Part shown: piece by piece, positions 57,244 to 64,000 of the stretch | Position numbering within the stretch: the first letter of the stretch is position 1 | Layout of the letters: every line of letters begins with the position of its first letter | NCBI RefSeq assembly: GCF_003050925.1 | Contig: NZ_QAOV01000003.1 | Coordinates: forward strand, 372,001 to 436,000 | DNA length: 64,000 nt | Direction of reading: 5' to 3' | Source of the DNA: Pseudomonas sp. GV085 | GTDB taxonomy: Bacteria; Pseudomonadota; Gammaproteobacteria; Pseudomonadales; Pseudomonadaceae | Program-made: the position numbers and the translations under genes | Notes under the pieces: generated by a model | Database searches by the model: none | What the model was told of the DNA's origin: nothing | Seen by the model: only the letters and a program-made list of their open reading frames with translations

Positions 57244-57336
57244 GGTATCTGGAAATCGATTGTTGGTCACGAATAACCACGAATAACGTCACGGGCAGTG
57301 CCAGGTCGCGCTGTCCTCAAGCTAAGGTTGAAGATG

Positions 57337-58455
57337 ATGCGGAGCAAGGTGACAGGTGCGCAGCGTTGGGTCGTGAAGATCGGCAGCGCTTTGCTGACGG
57401 CGGACGGTAAAGGCCTGGATCGCGCGGCAATGGGTGTCTGGGTTGAACAGATGGTGGCCTTGCATGAGGCGGGCGTCGAGCTGGTACTGGTGTCCTCCGG
57501 GGCAGTGGCGGCCGGTATGAGCCGTCTGGGCTGGACCTCGCGACCCAGTGCGATGCACGAGCTTCAGGCCGCTGCTGCAATCGGTCAGATGGGGCTGGTG
57601 CAGGCCTGGGAGTCGAGCTTTGCCAAGCATGGCCGGCATACCGCGCAGATTCTCCTGACCCATGACGACCTGTCCGATCGCAAGCGTTACCTGAATGCCC
57701 GGAGTACCTTGCGTGCGCTGGTCGAGCTGAAAGTCATTCCGGTGATCAACGAGAACGACACCGTGGTCACCGATGAAATCCGTTTTGGCGACAACGACAC
57801 CCTGGCAGCGCTGGTGGCGAACCTGGTCGAGGCGGATTTGCTGGTAATCCTGACGGATCGCGACGGTATGTTCGACGCTGATCCGCGCAACAATCCGGAT
57901 GCCCAGCTGATTTACGAGGCGCGCGCCGATGATCCGGCGCTCGATGCGGTGGCGGGCGGTACGGGCGGGGCGCTGGGGCGTGGCGGCATGCAGACCAAGC
58001 TGCGCGCTGCGCGTCTCGCGGCGCGTTCTGGTGCGCATACGATCATCGTGGGTGGGCGCATCGAGCGTGTGCTGGATCGCCTCAAGGCGGGCGAGCGCAT
58101 CGGCACCTTGCTGTCGCCGGAGCGCGGCATGCTGGCTGCGCGCAAGCAGTGGCTGGCCGGTCATCTGCAAACCCGTGGCACCCTGGTGCTGGATGCGGGT
58201 GCGGTGATCGCGTTGTCCCAGGGCAACAAGAGCTTGCTGCCGGTCGGGGTCAAATTGGTGCAGGGTAGCTTCCGTCGCGGCGAGATGGTCGTCTGCGTGG
58301 CGCCGGACGGTCGTGAAATTGCCCGTGGCCTGGCCAACTACAGTGCGCTGGAAGCGCAAAAAATCATTGGTCAGTCGTCTGAGGCGATTGTCGGTCTGTT
58401 GGGTTACATGGCGGAGCCGGAACTGGTTCACCGCGATAACCTGATTCTGGTCTGA
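57337..58455 (+). CDS. proB: Glutamate 5-kinase
   Basis: 372 residues from [24 protein letters not shown] also occurs one codon earlier, with AAGG six to nine bases upstream. The amino-acid-kinase domain (1-260; [30 protein letters not shown]) is followed by a PUA domain (about 280-370). It phosphorylates glutamate for proline synthesis and is feedback-inhibited by proline. creA follows 12 bp downstream. Confidence 0.95.
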   Translation: MRSKVTGAQRWVVKIGSALLTADGKGLDRAAMGVWVEQMVALHEAGVELVLVSSGAVAAGMSRLGWTSRPSAMHELQAAAAIGQMGLVQAWESSFAKHGRHTAQILLTHDDLSDRKRYLNARSTLRALVELKVIPVINENDTVVTDEIRFGDNDTLAALVANLVEADLLVILTDRDGMFDADPRNNPDAQLIYEARADDPALDAVAGGTGGALGRGGMQTKLRAARLAARSGAHTIIVGGRIERVLDRLKAGERIGTLLSPERGMLAARKQWLAGHLQTRGTLVLDAGAVIALSQGNKSLLPVGVKLVQGSFRRGEMVVCVAPDGREIARGLANYSALEAQKIIGQSSEAIVGLLGYMAEPELVHRDNLILV

Positions 58456-58467
58456 AGGAATACCTGA

Positions 58468-58932
58468 ATGCGCGTGGCAAAAGGATTGTTGGGGTTGTTG
58501 TTGGCCATGCCCCTGCTGGCTTCGGCCGAAGAGATCGGTCAGGTGTCGACGGTGTTCAAGTTTGTCGGGCCGAATGACCGGATCGTGGTCGAGGCCTTTG
58601 ATGACCCCAAGGTCGATGGTGTGACCTGCTACCTGTCGCGGGCCAAGACTGGCGGCGTGAAGGGTGGTCTGGGGTTGGCCGAGGATCGTGCCGAAGCGTC
58701 TATCGCTTGCCGGCAGGTTGGGCCAATCAGCTTCAAGGGCGAGCTCAAGGATGGTGACGAGGTGTTCAAGGAGCGCACGTCCCTGGTGTTCAAGACCATG
58801 CAGGTGGTGCGCTTCCTCGACAAGAAGCGCAATACGCTGGTGTATCTGGTGTACAGCGATCGCTTGATCGAGGGCAGTCCGCAGAATGCGGTGACGGCGA
58901 TTCCGATTTTGCCGTGGGCACACGCCCAATAA
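58468..58932 (+). CDS. creA: CreA-family periplasmic protein
   Basis: 154 residues with a signal peptide ([20 protein letters not shown]). The mature protein matches CreA ([35 protein letters not shown] ... [33 protein letters not shown]), with two cysteines. The role of CreA is unknown. Same transcription unit as proB. Confidence 0.92.
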   Translation: MRVAKGLLGLLLAMPLLASAEEIGQVSTVFKFVGPNDRIVVEAFDDPKVDGVTCYLSRAKTGGVKGGLGLAEDRAEASIACRQVGPISFKGELKDGDEVFKERTSLVFKTMQVVRFLDKKRNTLVYLVYSDRLIEGSPQNAVTAIPILPWAHAQ

Positions 58933-58950
58933 TCTGACGCAATTCAACAA

Positions 58951-59040
58951 TGTGGGAGCGAGCCTGCTCGCGAACGCGGTGTGTCATTCAGCATCAATGT
59001 TGACTGGCATTGCCTCTTCGCGAGCGGGCTCGCTCCCACA
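58951..59040. repeat. REPIN doublet, second spacer class
   Basis: TGTGGGAGCGAGCCTGCTCG to CGAGCGGGCTCGCTCCCACA; spacer GCGGTGTGTCATTCAGCATC resembles 26238 and 43223. Confidence 0.8.
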
Positions 59041-59076
59041 TTTTTATTACGTTGGATTCGCCAAATCGCAGGCAAT

Positions 59077-59104
59077 AAAAAACCGACCCTGAGGTCGGTT
59101 TTTT
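59077..59104. terminator. Terminator of rpsT
   Basis: AAAAAACCGACC-CTGA-GGTCGGTTTTTT, symmetrical and usable on both strands, 14 bp beyond the rpsT stop. Confidence 0.9.
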
Positions 59105-59118
59105 AATGAACGAGTCGC

Positions 59119-59397
59119 TTAGGCGGCAGCGGCAACGTTCAGGGCCTTGACGTGGCCATTCAGGCGGCTCTTATGACGAGCGGCCTTGTTCTTGTGGATG
59201 ATGCCTTTATCGGCCATACGGTCGATAACTGGCACAGCCAGAACGTAAGCGGCTTGAGCTTTGGCAGCGTCTTTTGCGTCGATGGCCTTAACTACATTCT
59301 TGATGTAGGTACGAACCATGGAACGCAGGCTGGCGTTGTGGCTGCGACGCTTCTCAGCCTGTTTTGCACGTTTTTTGGCGGAAGGTGAGTTGGCCAC
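59119..59397 (-). CDS. rpsT: Ribosomal protein bS20
   Basis: 92 residues, starting [27 protein letters not shown]. The lysine/arginine-rich helical bundle is typical. Own promoter upstream and terminator downstream. Confidence 0.96.
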   Translation of the reverse strand: MANSPSAKKRAKQAEKRRSHNASLRSMVRTYIKNVVKAIDAKDAAKAQAAYVLAVPVIDRMADKGIIHKNKAARHKSRLNGHVKALNVAAAA

Positions 59398-59450
59398 CGT
59401 CGAGCTCCTCGAAAGACTTTTTAGGAAATAGCAAACAAAATAGGCCGCGA

Positions 59451-59479
59451 ATCATGCCGATGAGTTGAGTTCTTGTCAA
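59451..59479 (-). promoter_or_regulatory. Sigma-70 promoter of rpsT
   Basis: On the minus strand: TTGACA (59479-59474), a 17-bp spacer, and CATGAT (59456-59451). Confidence 0.65.
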
Positions 59480-59649
59480 GGGCGGTTGAGACGTTCCGCT
59501 AAGTGGTAGGTGAAGCAAGCTTGGAGATTTCTTTCCAGCGTGCGACCTGTAAACTCGCGAGCTTTGGCTCTGTGCTGTTGCGGCGCGGAGTATCGCATAA
59601 GTAGGCGCGTAGTTCGCCTGCTGTTTATCGACAGGCACAAACTCTTTCC

Positions 59650-61188
59650 ATGAATCTGCTCAAATCGTTGGCCGCCGTCAGCTCTATCACAATGCTTTCC
59701 CGTGTTCTGGGGTTTGTTCGTGACACCCTCATAGCGCGCGCATTTGGCGCGGGAATGGCGACCGACGCCTTCTTTATCGCCTTCAAACTGCCCAATCTGC
59801 TGCGGCGGATCTTTGCCGAAGGGGCGTTTTCCCAGGCGTTCGTGCCGATTCTTGCCGAATACAAAAGCCAGAAGGGCGAGGAAGCGACCCGAACCTTCAT
59901 TGCCTACGTCTCGGGCCTGTTGACGCTGGTGCTGGCGCTGGTCACCGTGCTGGGCATGATTGCCGCGCCGTGGGTCATCTGGGTGACCGCGCCGGGCTTC
60001 ACCAGCACGCCGGAAAAATTCGAACTGACCTCCAGTCTGCTGCGGGTGACCTTTCCCTACATCCTGCTGATTTCCCTGTCGTCGTTAGCAGGCGCGATCC
60101 TCAATACCTGGAACCGCTTTTCGGTGCCGGCCTTCGTGCCGACCCTGCTTAACGTCAGCATGATCATCTTTTCGGTGTTTTTGACGCCGTACTTCGATCC
60201 GCCCGTAATGGCGCTCGGCTGGGCGGTACTGGTCGGCGGCCTGGCGCAGTTGCTTTATCAGCTGCCGCACCTGAAAAAGATCGGCATGCTGGTGCTGCCC
60301 CGCCTGAACCTGCGCGACACTGGCGTCTGGCGTGTCATGAAGCAGATGTTGCCGGCCATTCTCGGGGTGTCGGTGAGTCAGATTTCGCTGATCATCAACA
60401 CTATTTTTGCCTCGTTCCTGGTCGCCGGTTCAGTGTCCTGGATGTATTACGCCGACCGTTTGATGGAGCTGCCGTCCGGCGTGTTGGGCGTCGCGCTGGG
60501 AACGATTCTGCTGCCGACCCTGGCCAAGACCTACGCCAACAAGGATCGTCACGAGTATTCGCGCATCCTCGACTGGGGTCTGCGCCTGTGCTTCGTATTG
60601 GTACTGCCTTGCTCGCTGGCATTGGGGATTCTGGCGGAGCCGTTGACGGTTTCCTTGTTCCAGTACGGCCAGTTCAATGCGTTTGATGCATCGATGACCC
60701 AGCGTGCCCTGATCGCTTATTCGGTCGGCTTGCTCGGGATTATCGTGATCAAAGTGCTGGCCCCCGGCTTTTATGCGCAACAAAACATCCGCACACCGGT
60801 AAAAATTGCGATTTTTACCCTGGTGGTCACCCAGTTGTTCAACTTGATGCTGATCGGGCCGCTGGCTCACGCAGGCCTGGCCTTGGCGATCAGTGCCGGC
60901 GCCTGCCTCAATGCCGGCTTGCTGTTCTATCAACTGCGCAAACAGCAGATGTACCAACCGCAGCCGGGCTGGGCGAAGTTCGCGTTCAAACTGCTGGTCG
61001 CGGTGGCGGTGATGTCCGCGGTACTGTTGAGTGTGATGCACTTCATGCCAGCCTGGGATCAAGGGCATATGCTCGAGCGCTTCTTGCGTCTGGGGGTGTT
61101 GGTGGCGGCGGGTGTGGTGGCTTATTTCGGCATGTTAGTGTTGATGGGTTTCCGTTTGCGCGACTTCAATCGCAAGACGCTGGAATAG
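59650..61188 (+). CDS. murJ: Lipid II flippase MurJ
   Basis: 512 residues with fourteen helices; starts [35 protein letters not shown]. The motif [16 protein letters not shown] with its essential arginine and the [20 protein letters not shown] segment define MurJ. It moves the peptidoglycan precursor lipid II across the inner membrane. Confidence 0.95.
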   Translation: MNLLKSLAAVSSITMLSRVLGFVRDTLIARAFGAGMATDAFFIAFKLPNLLRRIFAEGAFSQAFVPILAEYKSQKGEEATRTFIAYVSGLLTLVLALVTVLGMIAAPWVIWVTAPGFTSTPEKFELTSSLLRVTFPYILLISLSSLAGAILNTWNRFSVPAFVPTLLNVSMIIFSVFLTPYFDPPVMALGWAVLVGGLAQLLYQLPHLKKIGMLVLPRLNLRDTGVWRVMKQMLPAILGVSVSQISLIINTIFASFLVAGSVSWMYYADRLMELPSGVLGVALGTILLPTLAKTYANKDRHEYSRILDWGLRLCFVLVLPCSLALGILAEPLTVSLFQYGQFNAFDASMTQRALIAYSVGLLGIIVIKVLAPGFYAQQNIRTPVKIAIFTLVVTQLFNLMLIGPLAHAGLALAISAGACLNAGLLFYQLRKQQMYQPQPGWAKFAFKLLVAVAVMSAVLLSVMHFMPAWDQGHMLERFLRLGVLVAAGVVAYFGMLVLMGFRLRDFNRKTLE

Positions 61189-61215
61189 AGGTTCTGGCTT
61201 CGATAAACACGGGCG

Positions 61216-61233
61216 GGCCGACAGTTTTGTCGG
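61216..61233 (+). terminator. Hairpin after murJ
   Basis: GCCGACA-GTTT-TGTCGGC, 28 bp after the murJ stop; no proper T-tract, so termination would be weak. Confidence 0.45.
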
Positions 61234-61284
61234 CTCGATCACTTTGGGTTACGGTGTTGCCTGTCGTCGGCCGCCGGGTGTGGT

Positions 61285-61290
61285 TATAAT
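61285..61290 (+). promoter_or_regulatory. Consensus -10 element before ribF
   Basis: TATAAT, 28 bp upstream of the ribF start. No good -35 occurs at 16 to 18 bp; TTGCCT at 61257 is 22 bp away. It could still give ribF-ileS a promoter separate from murJ. Confidence 0.5.
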
Positions 61291-61318
61291 CGACCACTTT
61301 ATGAGCAAGAAGCGCGTT

Positions 61319-62257
61319 ATGCAGCTGGTTCGAGGCCTCCACAATCTGCGCCCCCAGCATCGGGGCTGTGTCGCCACTATTGGCAACTTTGACGGTGTTC
61401 ACCGTGGTCACCAGGCTATCCTGGCGCGGCTGCGTGAACGTGCGCTCGAGTTGGGCGTGCCCAGCTGCGTGGTGATTTTCGAGCCGCAGCCGCGAGAATT
61501 TTTTGCCCCGGACACGGCCCCGGCCCGTCTGGCCCGGCTGCGCGACAAACTGCAGCTGCTGGCCGACGAAGGTGTCGACCGCGTCCTGTGCCTGGCCTTC
61601 AACCAGCGGCTGAGCAAGCTCAGCGCCAGCGAATTCGTTGATACCATCCTGGTGGACGGCCTTGGCGTACAGCACCTTGAAGTTGGTGACGACTTCCGGT
61701 TCGGCTGCGACCGCGTAGGGGATTTCGATTTCCTGCAACAAGCCGGCATCGTTCAGGGCTTTTCCGTCGAGGCGGCGCAAACCGTTGAGCTGGACGGTAT
61801 TCGCGTCAGCAGCACTCAGGTCCGCAACGCCCTGGCCGCAGCTGATTTTGCCTTGGCCGAGCGACTGCTAGGTCGGCCGTTCCAGATTACCGGGCGGGTG
61901 CTGCACGGCCAGAAGCTGGCGCGCCAGTTGGGTACGCCCACGGCCAACATACAACTCAAGCGCCGTCGCGTTCCGCTTACCGGGGTTTATCTGGTCAACG
62001 TCGACATCGACGGCAAGACCTGGCCAGGCGTCGCCAATATCGGCGTGCGGCCAACGGTACAAGGTGATGGCAAGGCCCACCTCGAAATACATCTTTTAGA
62101 TTTTGCCGGCGATCTGTATGACCGGCGTTTAACGGTGGTTTTCCACCACAAGCTGCGTGAAGAGCAGCGTTTCGCCTCTCTGGAGGCGTTGAAAACGGCG
62201 ATCAACGCGGATGTCGCCGCCGCCCGTGCACTAGCCGCACCTAGCGCCCATCGCTAA
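61319..62257 (+). CDS. ribF: Bifunctional riboflavin kinase/FAD synthetase
   Basis: 312 residues from MQLVRGLHNLRPQHRGCVATIGNFDGVHRGHQ; an earlier in-frame ATG at 61301 is only about 11 bp past the -10 element. The nucleotidyltransferase domain (HxGH variant HRGH) covers about 1-180 and the kinase domain (GTPTANIQL, about 200-310) follows. It makes FMN and FAD. ileS starts 13 bp downstream. Confidence 0.93.
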   Translation: MQLVRGLHNLRPQHRGCVATIGNFDGVHRGHQAILARLRERALELGVPSCVVIFEPQPREFFAPDTAPARLARLRDKLQLLADEGVDRVLCLAFNQRLSKLSASEFVDTILVDGLGVQHLEVGDDFRFGCDRVGDFDFLQQAGIVQGFSVEAAQTVELDGIRVSSTQVRNALAAADFALAERLLGRPFQITGRVLHGQKLARQLGTPTANIQLKRRRVPLTGVYLVNVDIDGKTWPGVANIGVRPTVQGDGKAHLEIHLLDFAGDLYDRRLTVVFHHKLREEQRFASLEALKTAINADVAAARALAAPSAHR

Positions 62258-62270
62258 TGAAGAGCCTTAA

Positions 62271-64000
62271 ATGACCGACTATAAAGCCACGCTAAACCTT
62301 CCGGACACCGCCTTCCCAATGAAGGCCGGCCTGCCTCAGCGCGAACCGCAGATTCTGCAGCGCTGGGACAGCATTGGCCTGTACGGAAAGTTGCGCGAGA
62401 TTGGCAAGGATCGTCCGAAGTTCGTATTGCACGACGGCCCTCCGTACGCCAACGGCTCGATTCACATCGGTCATGCGCTGAACAAGATTCTCAAGGACAT
62501 GATCATCCGCTCGAAGACCCTGTCGGGCTTCGACGCGCCTTATGTTCCGGGCTGGGACTGCCACGGCCTGCCGATCGAGCACAAGGTCGAAGTGACCCAC
62601 GGCAAGAACCTGGGCGCGGACAAGACCCGCGAACTGTGCCGGGCCTATGCCACCGAGCAGATCGAAGGGCAGAAGTCCGAGTTCATCCGTCTGGGTGTGC
62701 TGGGCGACTTTGCCAACCCGTACAAGACCATGGACTTCAAGAACGAGGCCGGCGAAATCCGTGCCCTGGCGGAAATCGTCAAGGGCGGTTTCGTGTTCAA
62801 GGGCCTCAAGCCTGTGAATTGGTGCTTCGACTGCGGTTCGGCCCTGGCCGAAGCGGAAGTCGAGTACGAGAACAAGAAGTCCTCGACCATCGACGTGGCC
62901 TTCCCGATTGCCGATGAAGCCCAACTGGCTGCCGCCTTCGGTCTGCCAACCCTGGCCAAGCCTGCCTCGATCGTGATCTGGACCACCACCCCGTGGACCA
63001 TCCCGGCCAACCAGGCGCTGAACGTTCACCCGGAATTCAACTACGCCCTGGTCGACGTCGGCGACAAGCTGCTGGTACTGGCCGAGGAGCTGGTCGAGTC
63101 GTGCCTGGCGCGCTACTCGCTGGAAGGATCGGTCATTGCGACCACCACCGGTAAAGCGCTGGAGCTGATCAACTTCCGTCACCCGTTCTACGACCGTCTG
63201 TCGCCGGTTTACCTGGCCGACTACGTTGAACTGGGCGCCGGCACCGGTGTGGTTCACTCCGCTCCGGCCTACGGCGTGGACGACTTCGTGACCTGCAAGA
63301 AGTACGGCATGGTCAACGATGACATCCTCAATCCGGTTCAAAGCAACGGCGTGTACGCGACCTCGCTGGAATTCTTCGGCGGCCAGTTCATCTGGAAGGC
63401 CAACCCGGCCATCGTCGACAAGCTGACTGAAGTCGGTGCGCTGCTGCACACCACCATCATCGAACACAGCTACATGCACTGCTGGCGCCACAAGACCCCG
63501 CTGATCTACCGCGCCACCGCGCAGTGGTTCATCGGCATGGACAAGCAGCCGACCACCGGCGACACCCTGCGCCAGCGCTCTCTCAAGGCCATTGAAGAGA
63601 CCCGGTTCGTTCCGGCCTGGGGTCAGGCGCGCCTGCACTCGATGATCGCCAACCGTCCGGACTGGTGCATTTCCCGCCAGCGCAACTGGGGCGTGCCGAT
63701 CCCGTTCTTCCTGAACAAGGAAAGCGGCGAGCTGCACCCGCGTACCGTCGAGTTGATGGAAGAGGTCGCCAAACGCGTTGAAGTCGAAGGCATCGAGGCC
63801 TGGTTCAAACTGGACGCCGCCGAGCTGCTGGGCGCTGAAGCGCCGCAGTACGACAAGATCAGCGACACCCTGGACGTCTGGTTCGACTCGGGCACCACGC
63901 ACTGGCACGTCCTGCGCGGTTCGCACCCGATGGGTCACGAAACCGGCCCGCGTGCAGACCTGTACCTGGAAGGCTCGGACCAGCACCGTGGCTGGTTCCA
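62271..64000 (+). CDS. ileS: Isoleucyl-tRNA synthetase (3' end beyond window)
   Basis: The frame opens at [20 protein letters not shown] and runs off the window after 576 residues. The HIGH motif (HIGH, 65-68), TTPWT and [15 protein letters not shown] of the editing domain, and [17 protein letters not shown] are present; KMSKS lies beyond the end. It charges tRNA-Ile and edits valine. Downstream lspA is expected but not seen. Confidence 0.96.
   Translation, partial: MTDYKATLNLPDTAFPMKAGLPQREPQILQRWDSIGLYGKLREIGKDRPKFVLHDGPPYANGSIHIGHALNKILKDMIIRSKTLSGFDAPYVPGWDCHGLPIEHKVEVTHGKNLGADKTRELCRAYATEQIEGQKSEFIRLGVLGDFANPYKTMDFKNEAGEIRALAEIVKGGFVFKGLKPVNWCFDCGSALAEAEVEYENKKSSTIDVAFPIADEAQLAAAFGLPTLAKPASIVIWTTTPWTIPANQALNVHPEFNYALVDVGDKLLVLAEELVESCLARYSLEGSVIATTTGKALELINFRHPFYDRLSPVYLADYVELGAGTGVVHSAPAYGVDDFVTCKKYGMVNDDILNPVQSNGVYATSLEFFGGQFIWKANPAIVDKLTEVGALLHTTIIEHSYMHCWRHKTPLIYRATAQWFIGMDKQPTTGDTLRQRSLKAIEETRFVPAWGQARLHSMIANRPDWCISRQRNWGVPIPFFLNKESGELHPRTVELMEEVAKRVEVEGIEAWFKLDAAELLGAEAPQYDKISDTLDVWFDSGTTHWHVLRGSHPMGHETGPRADLYLEGSDQHRGWF

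Noticed and set aside
61257..61290. Full sigma-70 promoter for ribF using TTGCCT
   Set aside because: The spacing of 22 bp to TATAAT is too long; only the -10 element is reported.
62292..63986. Long open frame opposite ileS (564 codons)
   Set aside because: Antisense to ileS, which has its HIGH and editing motifs; no start context.

Overview
The window is chromosomal DNA from a Pseudomonas, most likely of the P. fluorescens group. The evidence is about 60% GC, dense operons, many REP/REPIN palindromes of the GGAGCGAGC and GGAGCTGCCG types, and a gene order (mscL-fpr, radA, pilZ, cstA-ybdD-GTPase, glyA-morA, ettA, gdhA, fklB, ispB/rplU-rpmA-obgE-proB-creA, rpsT/murJ-ribF-ileS) that I recall as matching the P. 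aeruginosa PA4560-PA4617 neighbourhood, with insertions and rearrangements. No rRNA, tRNA, CRISPR array, insertion sequence or prophage was seen.

Bases 1-17400 are the accessory part. After the end of a HAD phosphatase and a metallopeptidase/hydrolase pair comes a quinate/shikimate catabolic region: an IclR regulator, a DMT permease, an MFS permease, the fused 3-dehydroshikimate dehydratase/HPPD-like enzyme QuiC, a TetR regulator, a catabolic shikimate dehydrogenase and a type II dehydroquinase. Together they would import hydroaromatic acids and convert them to protocatechuate. Two sites tie the pieces together. A 15-bp match to the PcaR box lies in the MFS/quiC divergent promoter. An 18-bp motif is shared between that promoter and the aroQ-aroE promoter. 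A LysR gene, a compact DUF4160/DUF2442-like pair with toxin-antitoxin architecture, trmA, a purine permease, a small secreted protein, a DJ-1 homologue lacking its catalytic cysteine, and an MFS exporter follow.

Bases 17400-34700 carry the cyanide-insensitive bd oxidase cioAB with a DUF2474 small protein and a perfect Anr box, rlmG, an AHL-type LuxR solo facing fpr, mscL, radA, a PilZ protein, the CstA/BtsT pyruvate-transporter cluster with its YbdD and YjiA partners, a dctA-type transporter with two GntR regulators, and glyA.

Bases 34700-64000 are mostly core genes: morA (four PAS domains, GGDEF and EAL), ettA, gdhA, a GreA/B-like factor, a DUF4105/DUF3015 pair, the Lon-like protease AsrA, a large orphan lipoprotein, yqhA, an FKBP isomerase, then ispB facing rplU-rpmA, obgE, proB-creA, rpsT, and murJ-ribF-ileS (ileS runs off the end).

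The most interesting items are the regulatory wiring of the quinate genes, the DUF4160/DUF2442-like module with its own inverted-repeat operator, REPIN doublets that conserve a nested inner hairpin, and the altered DJ-1 protein. Family names come from recognition of motifs and gene order, not from any search.
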